Positions 41,729 to 41,845 of a DNA stretch of 41,845 nt are shown piece by piece; the stretch's first letter is position 1, and each line of letters begins with the position of its first letter. This stretch comes from a bacterium (lineage in GTDB: Bacteria; Pseudomonadota; Gammaproteobacteria; Methylococcales; Methylomonadaceae). The stretch lies in NCBI GenBank assembly GCA_030591965.1, contig JAUVAA010000007.1, forward strand, positions 1 to 41,845, given 5' to 3'. The position numbers and the translations under genes were made by a program. The notes under the pieces were generated by a model. It was not told the DNA's origin. It made no database searches and saw nothing but the letters and a program-made list of their open reading frames with translations.

Positions 41729-41845
41729 TTACTCAATAATTTTTGCAACAACACCCGCACCAACCGTACGACCACCTTCACGAATCGCAAATCGTAACCC
41801 ATCTTGCATTGCAATTGGTGCAATTAGAGTTACTTCTACAGAAAC
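41729..41845 (-). CDS. tuf: elongation factor Tu, C-terminal end (partial)
   Basis: The last 38 codons of EF-Tu; the rest lies beyond the right edge. The end reads [19 protein letters not shown] followed by VVAKIIE, the family's standard C-terminus in domain 3, which binds aminoacyl-tRNA and EF-Ts. It precedes rpsJ directly, joining the str and S10 operons. Confidence 0.97.
   Translation of the reverse strand, partial: VSVEVTLIAPIAMQDGLRFAIREGGRTVGAGVVAKIIE

Overview
The window looks like chromosomal core DNA of a gammaproteobacterium with modest G+C (around 40 % by eye). The evidence is the gene content and order: an S10-spc-alpha ribosomal block headed by tuf, ispB divergent from rplU-rpmA-obgE, a hemC-hemD-hemX-hemY operon, a cmoA-cmoB pair and a Nudix-ThiE fusion next to argJ. 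Nothing fixes the genus. A Methylococcales-type relative is possible, but no one-carbon gene is present to test that. I see no phage, insertion sequence, CRISPR array or defence island.

Left edge (1-399): no protein gene. On the minus strand there are three tandem sigma70 promoters, each with a 16-bp spacer, followed at the very edge by a boxA antitermination element. This is the control region of an rRNA operon whose 16S gene should lie just left of position 1. Next (400-7951, all minus) come rplU-rpmA with its own strong promoter and terminator, then obgE-proB, then a five-gene run: PP-loop tRNA-thiolase-like protein, TusA-like sulfur carrier, CDF metal exporter, argJ and a Nudix-ThiE fusion. 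The PP-loop/TusA pair is the least characterised part of the window.

Middle (8205-20338): ispB, a LonP/YcbZ-type protease and an LdtD-type L,D-transpeptidase run on the plus strand. The transpeptidase meets an oppositely oriented MepK-type endopeptidase head-on with 7 bases between stop codons. One enzyme should form 3-3 peptidoglycan cross-links and the other should cut them. Then, on the minus strand, come a 1247-residue MASE1-CHASE-GAF-PAS-GGDEF-EAL protein, a small RRM-like protein, aroE and hemB.

Tetrapyrrole and tRNA section (19328-28073): hemB, hemF and hemC-hemD-hemX-hemY supply six haem-pathway genes within 9 kb, interleaved with a lone mlaC and cmoAB (wobble uridine modification). 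Intergenic structure here includes a three-hairpin REP-like element, two palindromes spanning stop codons and an AT-rich dyad between hemF and cmoA.

Right end (28274-41845, all minus): one uninterrupted ribosomal block from tuf (partial) through rpsJ ... secY-rpmJ-rpsM ... rpoA-rplQ, closed by a strong UUCG-loop terminator. An internal extended -10 promoter precedes rpsM. tuf and rpsJ are only 5 bases apart, so there is no room for an E. coli-style L4-controlled leader. S10 (NusE), encoded here, is the factor that with NusB binds boxA of rRNA leaders such as the one at the opposite end of the window.
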